From contig WRLE01000018.1 in assembly GCA_009777775.1 (NCBI GenBank), forward strand, positions 1 to 64,000: a stretch of DNA of 64,000 nt, read 5' to 3'. Below are positions 34,120 to 42,318 of the stretch, piece by piece. The stretch comes from Oscillospiraceae bacterium (GTDB lineage: Bacteria > Bacillota > Clostridia > Oscillospirales > Oscillospiraceae). Made by a program: the position numbers and the translations under genes. The notes under the pieces are model-generated. The model was not told the origin of the DNA, did not search any database, and saw only the letters and a list, made by a program, of their open reading frames with translations. Position 1 is the first letter of the stretch; each line of letters opens with the position of its first letter.

Positions 34120-35736
34120 TCACTTAACTCGTAGTATTTTGGCTATTTTTTCGCTTTTTGTAACAAGGGACAATTCATCCTTTGTTATGGTGCCAGTGAG
34201 TATAATCAGCAAGCCATAAACGGTCACGGCAATAATAATTGCAATAGCTAGGAAAACTATAACTGCTGACCTACTGGCTCCGATGAAGCTCGAGCCAAGG
34301 CGATAAATGATATTATATGCTACACGAGCCACCAATGCCATTATTGTGGAGCACAGTAGCGGTTTTGAGAAGGCATTTATGAAATTTGGACTTTGTGCAA
34401 CTTTATTTTTGATAAATACGAGATTTAAGCTGCAGATTGCTATGTAGCAAGCTAGGGAACCAATTGCCGAACCAAGGATTCCAATTTGAGGTTTTCCCAC
34501 TAAAATATAGCTTAGGATAATTTTTAAAGCTCCTCCAATGGGAATAGAGAGCAAGGGGAGGCGCTCGTTGCCATTTGCCTGCAAAATTGCTGTCGTGACC
34601 AATTGGAAGCAAAGAAAAAAGGCTGCCACCGCAAGGACCGATAGGATATTTGCTGCGAGCTTATCCCACTGGGAAAATAGCGCAATCATTATGGGCCCAG
34701 ATAAAACCATTAGACCAGCGCAAGCAGGCATGGCGAAAAGGTTCATCAGTTTTACTGAGGTTTGCATTATGCCGCGGGCTTCGTTTCCGTCACCCTTGGC
34801 TAGAGCGGAGGCGATGGCGGGAACAAGGCTGATGGCAACGGGTACGATTAAAGATGCTGGTAAGTTATATAGGGTTGTACCATATGTCAGTAAGCCAAAT
34901 TGGGAGCTGGATTCTATTTCGCTGAGCATAAGAATGTTTTGTAGCCTACCTTGGGCAACGCTATTGTCGATGACAGTTACCAAGGCGTATATTGATGAGC
35001 CTAGTGTTATTGGGATGCTGACTAGCATTAGTTTCCCAAGTATTTGCATTGAACTGGGAAGTTTTTGCGGCTTTGCTTCAATTATCATGGAGCTGTCGAT
35101 TTTCCTTTTATACCACATCAAAATTGGTACGCATAATCCTAAACCGATGGTTACTCCCAATATACCTCCAGCAGAAACATACTGGACTTCGTATCCTGCC
35201 CGAGCGAGTAAATAGGCGATGGCGATGCCAAATGCTGCTTTACTCAGAGCTTCCACTGTTTGTGAGACAGCGGTGGGCATCATGTTCTCGAAACCTTGGG
35301 CATAACCCCTGTAGACAGATATAATGCACATGAAGAGTACCGAAGGAGCAAGCACTTGAATCCCTGGTGCCGCTAAGGTATTATTCATAAGTGCCGCAAT
35401 TTCCTTGGACAAAAGGAGCATAATGAGCATGGCTGCGACTCCAATGGCAACAAAAGCTGGCATGGCAACCTTGAAATAACGCTTCACCAAGTCACTTTGT
35501 CCTTCTGCTGCAGCAGATGAAACCATGCGTGATAGAGCAACTGGAACTCCAGCTGTGGCAATGTTCAATGCCAAATTATAGACATTATATGTCACTTGGA
35601 AGGCTCCGGTACCTGCCCTATCTAGTATGATAAAGAGCGGGATTTTATATATAGCTCCTATGAATCTCACTATAATGGAGGTAATGGCAAGTATTGCTGT
35701 GCTTTTTATGAAATTTTGCGTTTTTTGTTCCTGCAA
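34120..35736 (-). CDS. SpoVB/YabM-like polysaccharide flippase (MOP superfamily)
   Basis: Integral membrane protein of about 538 residues with 14 hydrophobic helices, of the oligosaccharide/lipid flippase family (SpoVB, YabM, MurJ-like). The N-terminal segment SIIVRFIGAIYKIPLF is characteristic. It probably flips a lipid-linked wall precursor. The start chosen is TTG 35736, six bases after GAGGTG; the GTG at 35745 is part of that site. mazG follows at about 80 bases. Family members have roles in vegetative wall synthesis and sporulation cortex; which applies here cannot be decided. Confidence 0.88.
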   Translation of the reverse strand: MQEQKTQNFIKSTAILAITSIIVRFIGAIYKIPLFIILDRAGTGAFQVTYNVYNLALNIATAGVPVALSRMVSSAAAEGQSDLVKRYFKVAMPAFVAIGVAAMLIMLLLSKEIAALMNNTLAAPGIQVLAPSVLFMCIISVYRGYAQGFENMMPTAVSQTVEALSKAAFGIAIAYLLARAGYEVQYVSAGGILGVTIGLGLCVPILMWYKRKIDSSMIIEAKPQKLPSSMQILGKLMLVSIPITLGSSIYALVTVIDNSVAQGRLQNILMLSEIESSSQFGLLTYGTTLYNLPASLIVPVAISLVPAIASALAKGDGNEARGIMQTSVKLMNLFAMPACAGLMVLSGPIMIALFSQWDKLAANILSVLAVAAFFLCFQLVTTAILQANGNERLPLLSIPIGGALKIILSYILVGKPQIGILGSAIGSLACYIAICSLNLVFIKNKVAQSPNFINAFSKPLLCSTIMALVARVAYNIIYRLGSSFIGASRSAVIVFLAIAIIIAVTVYGLLIILTGTITKDELSLVTKSEKIAKILRVK

Positions 35737-35745
35737 GAGTAACAC

Positions 35746-36168
35746 CTCATTTCGGGTATTTTACATCCCAAATGCCAAAAAAGCAAGCAATACCTATTTA
35801 AACTAGCAATGTGCGCAGTGATGGGGGATAAAGATACATTTGTAACTTTTGTTTCATGAATTTCGCTTTTCGTGTGACAAAAAGTGAATAAAGTGTGACT
35901 ATTCATTTAAGGGGGGCTGTGGATAACTGTGTGGATAATGGGTATAACTATTGAAAATAAAGCGTAAAAAATCTTTTGGATTCATTTTATTAACGGTTTG
36001 GAAATAGAATATTCATATTTCGATGAATATTTGATGATTATTTGTTGTTATATGTATTATTCAGGACTGTTTTGCTGTATAATGCATATGTGATACATTG
36101 GCAAGTTGAAATGTGTGTTTACAGAGCATTTTAGCACTATATAAACCCAAATTGAAATTAGGTGTGAT
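35746..36168. other. Divergent gap between flippase and htrA
   Basis: A 423-base AT-rich gap. It holds two perfect DnaA boxes (35918-35938, listed separately), then a strongly AT-rich stretch (35945-36060) and a TATAAT at 36078-36083 that may be the htrA -10; the -35 region is poor. No credible reading frame was found. Confidence 0.5.
35918..35938 (-). promoter_or_regulatory. Pair of consensus DnaA boxes
   Basis: TGTGGATAA occurs at 35918-35926 and 35930-35938, the exact complement of the DnaA box TTATCCACA, in the same orientation and 12 bases apart. A neighbouring AT-rich tract follows. dnaA and dnaN are not here, so this is more likely a DnaA-binding regulatory or titration site than an origin. 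Confidence 0.65.
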
Positions 36169-37650
36169 ATGAGTAACGAGAATGTTAATTCCGAAAAAGA
36201 TATTAAAGCAACCCTAGCAGCAACGCCAAATCCAGTGCAAGCACCGCCAACCCCAGAGGCAGCGACGCTGCCAGAATCAGCGTCATCGCTAGCGTCATCG
36301 CCAGAATCAGTGTCGCCGCTAGAGTCACCGACAACCCCAGCTACAACAACAGCGACAACCCCAGCACCAGCTCCAGTCGCAGCTCCTGCATTAAGCTCCG
36401 CACCAGCTCCCTATTTTGCGCAATATCCGCCCACGCAAAGTCTTAGGCGATTTCGTATGGTGAGCTTTTTGAAAAAAGCATTGTCAATAACAGTATTAAT
36501 GCTCTTAATTGCTAGTGCTGCTTATTTTGGAGGGTACTTAGCAAACAGAGATAGCTCAACTGTCGATAATAGAGACTCATCGAGCCGTTACCAGGACTTA
36601 AGTGAGCAATATAATTCTCAAAACTTGGAAAACGATGAAACTGAAACCCAGACAGAAACTCAGGTAGAGAATCAAGTTTTATTTGCACCAAGCGATGTTG
36701 TTCACTCGTCGAAGCGCAAAAATATAATAAACCGAACAATGACCACAGATCAGGTTGCAGCTGCCGTTAGAGATAGCGTGGTGGAGATTAAAACTGAGTA
36801 TAATACATCTAGTTTGTGGATTAGGAATTATGTGGCTGAAGGAGCGGGAAGCGGTGTAATAATCAGCGAAGATGGTTATGTCATAACAAACAACCATGTA
36901 ATAGATGATGTTGCCACTATAACTGTTCGACTTGTGGATGGTAGGGAGTATCCCGCTACTCTAATTGCCACTGATGTGAAAGCTGACATTGCTGTTTTGA
37001 AAATAGATGATACTGGATTGACTTATGCCATATTCGGAGATTCATCGAATCTTGTCATTGGAGAGAGTGCCCTAGCAGTGGGGAATCCTCTAGGAGAGCT
37101 TGGTGGAACTGTGACAAGCGGTATTATTTCAGCCCTTGATAGGGAAATAAATGTGGAAGGGGAAATAATGACTCTTTTGCAAACAGATGCAGCAGTAAAT
37201 CCTGGCAACTCTGGTGGAGGTTTGTTTAATATGAATGCGGAGCTCATCGGAATTGTAAATGCCAAATCCAGCGGATTGAGCATTGAGGGTTTAGCCTTCG
37301 CCATTCCATCGAATGTGGCAAAGGCAGTAGCAACTGACCTCATCATTCACGGCTATGTGAGGGGACGAATCGACTTAGGCATAGAACTCCACGATGTTCA
37401 GTCATATCAAACAGCTCGTTGGTATGGTTATAGCGGGACTGGTTTATTTGTTCGTGAATCATATAACGAGTATTTCCAAAGGGGAGATAAAATACTATCT
37501 ATAAATGGAATTTCGATTGCAGACATGAATGATTATAATCAAGCAATGCAAGACTATGGTATTGGTGATACAGTCACCATTAGAGTGGAGCGTAGAAATA
37601 CAACAATTTCCATTGACGTGGTACTCACCGAATGGAAACCCTTAGACTAG
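36169..37650 (+). CDS. HtrA/DegP-like membrane serine protease
   Basis: Trypsin-like S1C protease of 493 residues for surface protein quality control. Residues 1-95 are a cytoplasmic Pro/Ala/Ser/Thr-rich low-complexity tail; one membrane helix lies at about 104-124; an acidic linker follows. The catalytic triad is His243 (TNNHVID), Asp273 (KADIAVL) and Ser348 (NPGNSGGGL). One PDZ domain is at about 395-485 (GRIDLGIEL...RGDKILSINGISI). The start has a TTAGGTG site. The long N-terminal tail is unusual but seen in Gram-positive HtrA proteins. Confidence 0.95.
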   Translation: MSNENVNSEKDIKATLAATPNPVQAPPTPEAATLPESASSLASSPESVSPLESPTTPATTTATTPAPAPVAAPALSSAPAPYFAQYPPTQSLRRFRMVSFLKKALSITVLMLLIASAAYFGGYLANRDSSTVDNRDSSSRYQDLSEQYNSQNLENDETETQTETQVENQVLFAPSDVVHSSKRKNIINRTMTTDQVAAAVRDSVVEIKTEYNTSSLWIRNYVAEGAGSGVIISEDGYVITNNHVIDDVATITVRLVDGREYPATLIATDVKADIAVLKIDDTGLTYAIFGDSSNLVIGESALAVGNPLGELGGTVTSGIISALDREINVEGEIMTLLQTDAAVNPGNSGGGLFNMNAELIGIVNAKSSGLSIEGLAFAIPSNVAKAVATDLIIHGYVRGRIDLGIELHDVQSYQTARWYGYSGTGLFVRESYNEYFQRGDKILSINGISIADMNDYNQAMQDYGIGDTVTIRVERRNTTISIDVVLTEWKPLD

Positions 37651-37704
37651 CTTAAAAAAACTTGTAAAAAATCCCCCCATGGTATATAGTAGCCAATTAG
37701 TGGA

Positions 37705-37761
37705 TATGTAAACAATACGTAAATAATATGTAATGATTATGTAAAATCTATCTGGTATAAT
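37705..37761 (+). promoter_or_regulatory. PHO-box array and promoter of Na/Pi gene 1
   Basis: Four direct repeats of TAYGTAAnnnn start at 37705, 37716, 37727 and 37738, an exact 11-base period. The last core (TGTAAA, 37740-37745) sits 10 bases before TATAAT (37756-37761), where a -35 box would be. Repeats spaced by 11 bases replacing the -35 are the known layout of PhoB/PhoP operators. The gene behind it is a phosphate-transport family protein, which supports the reading. Confidence 0.75.
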
Positions 37762-37896
37762 AGTACCATGTAAGTCAACATATATGAATTATCGGATATC
37801 AATGTGTTTTGTATTAGAACATAGTTGCAGGAGTCACAGAGGAGCGGGAAAGCGTGAAATAAGCAATGGTTCGATACCATAGGGGAGAATGACAAT

Positions 37897-39678
37897 ATGA
37901 GTTTTTTTGAGCTAATAATGCTTTTGGGAGGAGTTGCGCTCTTTCTTTTCGGCATGAATACAATGTCAGAAGGCTTAGAAAAGTCTGCAGGTGGACGGCT
38001 GGAAATTATACTCCAAAGCGCAACAGCGAACCTATTTAGAGCATTTATGCTGGGGGTCGGAGTTACAACCCTCATTCAGTCTTCATCAGCGATGACTGTG
38101 ATGCTAGTTGGGCTAGTGAACTCGGGAATCATGCAATTGGAACAGACTGTGGGTGTCATCATTGGCTCCAATGTGGGAACCACCATTACTGCTTGGGTTA
38201 TTTCTCTCACAGGTCTCACAGGGGGAAGCTTCATTGTCCAAATATTGAAACCTGATAATTTTGCTCATCTTTTCGCCATTTTGGGCATTAGTTTCGCCAT
38301 ATTCTCAAAAAAGGAAAAGAAGCGTAACGCTGGTGACATTCTCTTAGGATTCGCCGTACTGATGGCTGGAATTGCTCTTATGCGAGATGCAGTTTCTGGC
38401 TTGGAAGATAATGAACAATTTAGAAATCTCATGGTAGCATTTCAAAATCCTGTTTTTGGCTTATTCATAGGTACGGTAATTACTTGCATCATACAGAGCT
38501 CCTTAGCATCCCTTGTCATATTACAAGCTGTTGCGATGACTATTCCACTCACCTATGCTACTGTGATTCCCATCATAATGGGCTTGAAAATAGGCACCTG
38601 TATTACAGCGACTCTGGCAAGCATAGGAGCTAATAAAAACGCAAAAAGAGTAGCTGCTGTCCATGTCTATTTTAATGTTGTTGGCGCAGTAGTGGTGCTT
38701 GTTGCAATTCATGGAACCAATTTGTTCTATGAGTTGCCTTTTTTGTCTCGAATTGTCAATCCCATGAATCTGGCAATGCTCCATTCGCTCTTTGCTGTGA
38801 TTACTTCGGTAATACTATTCCCCTTTACAAAGCAGCTTGTGTCATTGGCTCGATTCACCATTAGAGATAAACCTGGTGAGGAGACCCTCTATGATGTGCT
38901 TGATGAGCGTCTATTGGCAACCCCTGCAGTAGCCATAGCCCATTGCCACAACCTGGTGGTGGATATGAGCAATACCGCCAAGGAGGCTGTTTTTAGCGCA
39001 TTCTCGATGATGGTGGAATATGATGAGGATATAGCGATTAAAATACGTGAATACGAGGATATTCTTGATAAAAACGAAGATACATTAAACACATACTTGG
39101 TAAAAATAGCTGCACAGCGACTTAATGATGCCGATAGTCGGAAAGTTTCTGAATTGCTCCATGCCATTGGTGACTTGGAGCGTATTGGTGACCATGCCGT
39201 TAATATTTTAGAATCTGCAGAGGAAATGAGAGACAAAAAATTAACATTTTCATTGCAAGCGATGGCTGATCTAGCAGTTGCCCATAGTGCTCTCATGGAT
39301 ATTATTAACCTAACATTTTTAGCCTTTGACCAAGATGATGCGGATTTAGCAAGGCAGGTGGAGCCCTTGGAACAGGTTGTAGATATGTTGATACATCAGA
39401 TGCGCTCTCGTCATATTACTCGCCTTCAAAGGGGTGAGTGTTCCATTATACCTGGCTTCATTTGGACGGATTTATTGGTAAATTATGAGCGAGTATCAGA
39501 CCATTGTTCCAATATTGCTGTCTGTGTTTTGCAAATCAACAATGTCGCAAAAGGCAGACATGATTATTTATCGGTAACACGAACTCCAGACAATATTGAG
39601 TTTAGTACTCTATATGACCTTTTTAATAAAAAGTATATTTTGGTCAGCGATGAAGAAACCCATCTCCACAGTAGGTAA
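37897..39678 (+). CDS. Na/Pi-cotransporter family protein with PhoU-like domain, copy 1
   Basis: Protein of 593 residues: an N-terminal half (1-330) with two Na/Pi-cotransporter repeats and about eight hydrophobic helices, and a C-terminal cytoplasmic PhoU-like helical domain (about 345-560, with HAIGDLERIGDHAVNI). The first signature, QSSSA, is at 61-65; the second is changed to QSSLAS (200-205) where the paralogue downstream keeps QSSSA. It probably moves phosphate with sodium. The start has a GGGGAG site. The paralogue at 39971 is about the same length and highly similar. Expression is probably phosphate-controlled through the upstream box array. Confidence 0.92.
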   Translation: MSFFELIMLLGGVALFLFGMNTMSEGLEKSAGGRLEIILQSATANLFRAFMLGVGVTTLIQSSSAMTVMLVGLVNSGIMQLEQTVGVIIGSNVGTTITAWVISLTGLTGGSFIVQILKPDNFAHLFAILGISFAIFSKKEKKRNAGDILLGFAVLMAGIALMRDAVSGLEDNEQFRNLMVAFQNPVFGLFIGTVITCIIQSSLASLVILQAVAMTIPLTYATVIPIIMGLKIGTCITATLASIGANKNAKRVAAVHVYFNVVGAVVVLVAIHGTNLFYELPFLSRIVNPMNLAMLHSLFAVITSVILFPFTKQLVSLARFTIRDKPGEETLYDVLDERLLATPAVAIAHCHNLVVDMSNTAKEAVFSAFSMMVEYDEDIAIKIREYEDILDKNEDTLNTYLVKIAAQRLNDADSRKVSELLHAIGDLERIGDHAVNILESAEEMRDKKLTFSLQAMADLAVAHSALMDIINLTFLAFDQDDADLARQVEPLEQVVDMLIHQMRSRHITRLQRGECSIIPGFIWTDLLVNYERVSDHCSNIAVCVLQINNVAKGRHDYLSVTRTPDNIEFSTLYDLFNKKYILVSDEETHLHSR

Positions 39679-39705
39679 GAAAAACAAACGAAAACACTTA
39701 CTAAT

Positions 39706-39760
39706 AAATCGCACATGGGACATTAAAAACACGCAAAGAGTGTTCCCTTGTGCGATTTTG
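39706..39760 (+). terminator. Terminator after Na/Pi gene 1
   Basis: AAATCGCACA (39706-39715) pairs with TGTGCGATTT (39749-39758); the stem continues inward with GGGACA/TGTTCCC and ends in a T-run. It separates the two paralogues into different transcripts. Confidence 0.7.
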
Positions 39761-39789
39761 CGATTTTGTGCTCCTGAGGGTAAAATGAT

Positions 39790-39848
39790 TGTAAAGCTTA
39801 TGTAAAATCCTTGTAAAATACGTACAATAATGGTTAAAGCAATGTAAA
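39790..39848 (+). promoter_or_regulatory. PHO-box array of Na/Pi gene 2
   Basis: TGTAAA cores at 39790, 39801 and 39812 keep an exact 11-base period, and a further core at 39843 is out of phase. No clear -10 follows at the distance seen in copy 1, so the promoter itself is uncertain. The array repeats the arrangement found before the first paralogue. Confidence 0.6.
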
Positions 39849-39970
39849 ATCATATTCGTTAGGTCAACAAAGCATTTATTTACATATCATATATTTAAAT
39901 ATAATACCAATGGACTACTAGAGATGCGCCATGAATATGGCGTATTTTAATGAAATGGGAGATGATTTAT

Positions 39971-41734
39971 ATGGATTTTTTTGATTCGATACTGCTTTTG
40001 GGGGGCGTATCGTTATTTCTTTTCGGAATGAGTGTTATGTCAACCGGTTTAGAAAAGTCGGCAGGCGGACGTATGCAAATGATTTTGCAAAGTGCCACAT
40101 CAAACCGTTTTAAGGCTTTTCTACTTGGAGTTGCTGTCACTTGTTTGATCCAGTCTTCCTCTGCTGTGACTGTTATGCTTGTGGGTCTTGTGAATTCCGG
40201 CATCATGCAGCTGGGGCAGACAATCGGGGTCATCATGGGGACAAACATTGGTACAACAATTACGGCTTGGATCATATCTCTCACCGGACTCACTGGTAGT
40301 AGCTTTATCATTAAAATTCTTAAACCGGATAATTTTGCACAAATATTCGCTGTCATTGGCATTGGTTTTATGATGTTTTCGAAAAAAGAGAAAAAACAGA
40401 GCGCTGGAGAGGTGTTTCTCGGTTTCACAGTTTTAATGGCGGGTATTGCCATAATGAGAGATGCGGTTTCGGGGCTAGAGCAAAACGAAGCTTTTCGCAA
40501 TCTGATGGTGGCTTTTTCAAATCCCCTTCTAGGTTTGCTATTTGGTACATTCATCACCTGTGTCATTCAAAGCTCCTCTGCCGCTGTGGGGATTTTACAA
40601 GCGATTTCGATGGCTGTCGGTGTCTCATATGGAACGGCTATACCTGTTATAATGGGCATGAAAATCGGTACTTGCATCACTGCAACCCTTTCCAGTCTTG
40701 GTACAAATAAAAGCGCAAGGAGAGTAGTGGTTGTCCATGTTTCGTTTAATGTTATCGGTGCATGTATGGTACTTACTTCTGTATATGGCACTAATGCCAT
40801 ATATCCATTGCCAATTTTACAAGAAATTGTCACTCCTGCTTCAATTGCCATTATGCACACGTTGTTTGCTGCTGCTACAACCATTATACTTTTCCCCTTT
40901 GCAAAACAATTGGAAAAACTCGCTCTCTTTGTTATAAAAGAGCAAGCTGGAGAAATAACGAGGCATGAAGTCCTCGATGAGCGGCTTTTATCCTCTCCAG
41001 CCATCGCTATTGCCCATAGTCACAACCTCCTGGTGAAAATGAGCCATACGGCAAGAAATGCAGTATTACTGGCAATGGGGTTGATTGAGGATTATGATGA
41101 TAAAGCGGCATATCTTGTCCATGAGTATGAGGATGTGCTGGACAAAAACGAGGATACTCTAAATAGATATTTGGTGAAATTGTCTGCCCAAGGGTTACAT
41201 GATGGAGATAGTTGGAAGGTATCGGAGTATCTCCATGCCATCGGTGATTTGGAACGCATTGGCGACCATGCAGTGAATATTTTAGAATCCGCTCAGGAAC
41301 TAAATGAAAAGAAACTGGAGTTTTCGGCTGAAGCAAAAAAGGATCTTGAAGTTGCACACGCAGCAATAAGGGAAATTCTAAATCTGACTATATCAGCATT
41401 TGAGGAGAATGATTCAGAGCTTGCCAAACAAGTGGAGCCATTGGAGGAAGTCATTGATGGGCTCATTGAACAAATGCGGAATCGACATATCATTCGACTA
41501 CAGCGCGGGGAGTGTTCGATTGTTCCTGGGTTTATTTGGTCGGATTTACTCATAGATTATGAGCGTGTTTCGGACCATTGCTCGAATATGGCAGTTTGTT
41601 TGCTTCAAACAAATAATATTGCAAAGGGTCGTCATGTGTATCTTGCTGAAACAAGGACTCCTGAAAACATAGAGTTTACAGAAATGCACGCAGCATACCA
41701 AACGAAATATTTCCTAGCGAATCAAGAAAGCTGA
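39971..41734 (+). CDS. Na/Pi-cotransporter family protein with PhoU-like domain, copy 2
   Basis: Paralogue of the 37897 gene, 587 residues from the ATG at 39971, which follows GGGAG by about 9 bases; the longer frame from 39950 has no site. It keeps both QSSSA signatures, in TCLIQSSSAVTVML and TCVIQSSSAAVGIL. The same PhoU-like C-terminal domain is present (HAIGDLERIGDHAVNI). Tandem duplicates with matching operator arrays suggest a duplication of gene plus promoter followed by divergence. Confidence 0.93.
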   Translation: MDFFDSILLLGGVSLFLFGMSVMSTGLEKSAGGRMQMILQSATSNRFKAFLLGVAVTCLIQSSSAVTVMLVGLVNSGIMQLGQTIGVIMGTNIGTTITAWIISLTGLTGSSFIIKILKPDNFAQIFAVIGIGFMMFSKKEKKQSAGEVFLGFTVLMAGIAIMRDAVSGLEQNEAFRNLMVAFSNPLLGLLFGTFITCVIQSSSAAVGILQAISMAVGVSYGTAIPVIMGMKIGTCITATLSSLGTNKSARRVVVVHVSFNVIGACMVLTSVYGTNAIYPLPILQEIVTPASIAIMHTLFAAATTIILFPFAKQLEKLALFVIKEQAGEITRHEVLDERLLSSPAIAIAHSHNLLVKMSHTARNAVLLAMGLIEDYDDKAAYLVHEYEDVLDKNEDTLNRYLVKLSAQGLHDGDSWKVSEYLHAIGDLERIGDHAVNILESAQELNEKKLEFSAEAKKDLEVAHAAIREILNLTISAFEENDSELAKQVEPLEEVIDGLIEQMRNRHIIRLQRGECSIVPGFIWSDLLIDYERVSDHCSNMAVCLLQTNNIAKGRHVYLAETRTPENIEFTEMHAAYQTKYFLANQES

Positions 41735-41751
41735 GTAAAAACAAATTTTTA

Positions 41752-41780
41752 TTGACAAACCATTTTTCAACTGATAAAAT
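41752..41780 (+). promoter_or_regulatory. Promoter of the fatty acid synthesis operon
   Basis: TTGACA (41752-41757), exactly 17 bases, then TAAAAT (41775-41780). The -35 is perfect. The palindrome at 41776-41820 overlaps the -10 and covers the expected transcription start, so a protein bound there would block transcription. Confidence 0.8.
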
Positions 41781-41820
41781 CCATAATAATTAGTTAGTCT
41801 AACTAATTATTATGGATTTT
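41776..41820. promoter_or_regulatory. 45-bp perfect palindrome, probable FabT-type operator
   Basis: The 22 bases at 41776-41797 and 41799-41820 are perfect complements around a single T. The centre reads ATTAGTTAGTCTAACTAAT, a plausible operator for a dimeric MarR-type repressor. The next gene encodes such a regulator, so autoregulation of the whole operon is likely. As RNA it would form a 22-bp hairpin, but only four T's end it. Confidence 0.7.
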
Positions 41821-41863
41821 ACGCTTACTCATGTAAAATCATATGTTGGTGGGAGGCTCAAAA

Positions 41864-42307
41864 TTGCAGACTTTTAGGGAAACAATTAACAATCTATTGG
41901 AAGCGGTGTTTCATAATATTCTTCGAGTGGAGGAAGAGTACCTGCAAAAGGGTCTCGGACCAGGACTCACCATTAGGGAAATGCATATAATCGAATACGT
42001 GGGAAAAGGCGGCAAGGAAGGTAGAACCTTGAGCGAAATCGCCAGTTTTTTCAAAGTTGCACGACCTTCCATTACCGTTGCAGCGAAGAAACTAGAAGAA
42101 AGAGAATATCTGACGAAAAATACAAGTCTCCAAGACAAAAGAGTGGTACGAGTTACATTAACACGGGAAGGGCGCAAAGTTTATCTTTCCCATATGCGCT
42201 TTCATACGCTTTTGGCAAACGAGCTTGAAGAAGACCTCAACGAAGACGAAAAACAAACCCTTATCAACACAATGATAAAAATGGACAAATATTTTGAAAA
42301 GAGTTAA
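41864..42307 (+). CDS. fabT: MarR-family repressor of fatty acid synthesis (FabT-like)
   Basis: Winged-helix MarR-type regulator of 147 residues, first gene of the fab/acc operon. The recognition region is SEIASFFKVARPSITVAAKKLEEREYL and the wing DKRVVRVTLTREG. FabT represses fab genes in streptococci and relatives, with acyl-ACP as corepressor; position and family support the same role here, but FabT-specific residues cannot be confirmed. The TTG at 41864 is 7 bases after GGGAGG; the ATG at 41843 lies upstream of that site. Confidence 0.85.
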   Translation: MQTFRETINNLLEAVFHNILRVEEEYLQKGLGPGLTIREMHIIEYVGKGGKEGRTLSEIASFFKVARPSITVAAKKLEEREYLTKNTSLQDKRVVRVTLTREGRKVYLSHMRFHTLLANELEEDLNEDEKQTLINTMIKMDKYFEKS

Positions 42308-42318
42308 GGGACAATATT

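Noticed and set aside
34538-35215. A 225-codon plus-strand frame opposite the flippase gene
   Set aside because: Antisense shadow of a long membrane protein gene; no domain.
35900-36100. Possible replication origin at the DnaA boxes
   Set aside because: Only two boxes are seen, and dnaA, dnaN or other origin genes are not adjacent.
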